Assembly (NCBI GenBank): GCA_017463375.1
Contig: JAFTPG010000061.1
Span: 1-36,322, forward strand
Length of the DNA stretch: 36,322 bases
From: Ruminococcus sp.
Lineage (GTDB): Bacteria; Bacillota; Clostridia; Oscillospirales; Ruminococcaceae
Reading direction: 5' to 3'
The position numbers and the translations under genes were made by a program. Shown in pieces: positions 35,377-36,322 of the stretch (its first letter is position 1; each line of letters begins with the position of its first letter). The notes under the pieces are model-generated. The model was not told the origin of the DNA, did no database searches, and saw only the letters and a program-made list of their open reading frames with translations.

Positions 35377-35994
35377 ATGAAAGTATTGTTACTCAACGGA
35401 AGTCCTCATGCAAAGGGAAGCACATATACGGCTCTTCATGAAATGGAGAAGGTTTTTCACACTGAGGGAATAGAAACCGAAATTGTTCAGGTAGGAAATC
35501 TCAGTATCAGAGGCTGTATGGCGTGCAGAAGCTGTTTCGAGAGCGGAAAATGCGTATTCGATGATATCGTAAACGAGCTTGCGCCGAAGTTTGAAGCCTG
35601 TGACGGACTCGTTGCAGGCTCGCCTGTATACTATGCCTCTGCGAATGCAACGCTTGTTGCATGTCTCGACAGACTTTTCTACAGCACGAAATTCGATAAG
35701 ACAATGAAGGTCGGAGCTTCCGTAGTTTCAGCCCGAAGAGGAGGACTCTCATCCACGTTTGACGAACTTAATAAATATTTTACTATATGCGGAATGCCCG
35801 TTGCTTCCGGTCAGTACTGGAACAGCATTCACGGCGCAAATGCTGAGGACGCCTGTCAGGATGCTGAGGGTCTGCAAACCATGAGAACTCTTGCACGCAA
35901 TATGGCGTTCCTGATGAAGAGCATACAGCTTGGCAGGGAAAAGTACGGTCTGCCCGAAAAGGAAGAGCATCTCTGGACTAACTTTATCAGATGA
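35377..35994 (+). CDS. Flavodoxin-fold NAD(P)H-dependent oxidoreductase with cysteine motif
   Basis: This 205-residue protein starts MKVLLLNGSPHAKGSTYTAL, the FMN-binding loop of NADPH-dependent FMN reductases. It carries GCMACRSCFESGKCVFDD (about 48-65), the CxxC-rich segment of iron-sulfur flavoproteins, and GSPVYYASANATLVACLDRL for the second FMN loop. The acceptor is unknown. I start at 35377 after AGGAG; upstream in-frame ATGs lie inside the promoter region. The related protein at 11260-11799 has the same motif order. The response regulator begins 26 bp after its stop, so they may share a transcript. Confidence 0.87.
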   Translation: MKVLLLNGSPHAKGSTYTALHEMEKVFHTEGIETEIVQVGNLSIRGCMACRSCFESGKCVFDDIVNELAPKFEACDGLVAGSPVYYASANATLVACLDRLFYSTKFDKTMKVGASVVSARRGGLSSTFDELNKYFTICGMPVASGQYWNSIHGANAEDACQDAEGLQTMRTLARNMAFLMKSIQLGREKYGLPEKEEHLWTNFIR

Positions 35995-36020
35995 TAACGC
36001 TGTAAGGAGAAGTGATATTC

Positions 36021-36322
36021 ATGCGTATACTATTGGCTGAGGATGAATCCGACCTTAATCGTATTATTACAAAGAAGCTTTCAGCGGATGGCTATTGCGT
36101 AGACAGCTGCTTTGACGGAAGAGACGCCATCGACTGTCTTGATGCAGCCGATTATGATGCGGTTATACTTGACATCATGATGCCGCAGGTTGACGGATTC
36201 GGAGTTCTGCGTCATCTCAGACAACAGGGCAAAATGACTCCGGTGCTGTTTCTGACTGCAAAGGATACTGTTTTAGATAAGGTAAAGGGTCTTGATAGCG
36301 GAGCAAACGACTATCTTGTCAA
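36021..36322 (+). CDS. Response regulator, receiver domain (3' end beyond window)
   Basis: The first 100 residues form a CheY-like receiver: MRILLAEDESDLNRIITKKL (acidic pocket in LAEDE), phospho-acceptor Asp in AVILDIMMPQVDGFG, the conserved Thr in VLFLTAKD and Lys-bearing GLDSGANDYLVK at the very end. The spacing and sequence suggest the OmpR/PhoB class, but the output domain lies outside the window. AAGGAG precedes the ATG. A sensor kinase is expected downstream. Targets might include the nearby ABC transporter, which is inference only. Confidence 0.88.
   Translation, partial: MRILLAEDESDLNRIITKKLSADGYCVDSCFDGRDAIDCLDAADYDAVILDIMMPQVDGFGVLRHLRQQGKMTPVLFLTAKDTVLDKVKGLDSGANDYLV

Overview
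The window is about 36.3 kb of a low-to-mid GC Firmicute chromosome, most likely Ruminococcus or a close Oscillospiraceae relative. The pointers are a secreted CE4 deacetylase ending in a type I dockerin, an intracellular GH5 glycosidase, type III glutamine synthetase, the LL-diaminopimelate aminotransferase (DapL) lysine route, a glutamate synthase split into three proteins, sporulation sigma-K, strong AGGAGG-type ribosome binding sites and many textbook TTGACA-17-TATAAT promoters. No tRNA, rRNA, CRISPR array, prophage or transposase gene was seen.

Layout. 1-4.1 kb: the start of a LysR regulator, a hairpin-rich repeat, then three peptidoglycan-peptidase-family genes. One is an intact-looking DacA. 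It is flanked by an M15B relative and an S11 relative that have both lost catalytic residues. 4.1-6.0 kb: pgi and a small P-loop protein of unknown role. 6.0-11.8 kb: yceD-rpmF, then a DUF512 radical-SAM protein, der, plsY, gpsA and a small flavoprotein. 11.8-14.8 kb (minus strand): a second copy of the hairpin repeat, a DnaC-like helicase loader, a DnaD-like primosome protein and sigK. 14.9-17.4 kb: a GH5 gene divergent from an AraC regulator, then a GNAT acetyltransferase.

17.4-30.4 kb is a nitrogen block. On the minus strand lie glnN (GSIII), asnB, pyrG, purF, dapF and dapL, with 4-bp overlaps at pyrG/purF and dapF/dapL. Divergently on the plus strand lies a three-gene glutamate synthase. 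Glutamine is made by GlnN and used as amide donor by AsnB, PyrG, PurF and the glutamate synthase. The 655-bp divergent control region has two consensus promoters facing outward. Each is followed within about 15 nt by a strong hairpin plus U-tract, and the glnN leader carries a second related attenuator. A MITE-like element lies between the two glnN attenuators, and a sibling element fills the asnB-pyrG gap. A short motif (GCAARGGCGT, then 18-20 nt, then AGGTRYC) occurs in all three attenuators. This is the best candidate here for an undescribed regulatory system.

30.4-36.3 kb: the dockerin-bearing CE4 deacetylase (minus strand); a yybP-ykoY-type manganese riboswitch with its own promoter and expression-platform terminator, followed at once by a second terminator rather than a gene; an ABC ATPase with an FtsX-type permease; a flavodoxin-fold protein; and a response regulator cut by the window end. 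All assignments come from reading the sequence. No database search was run.
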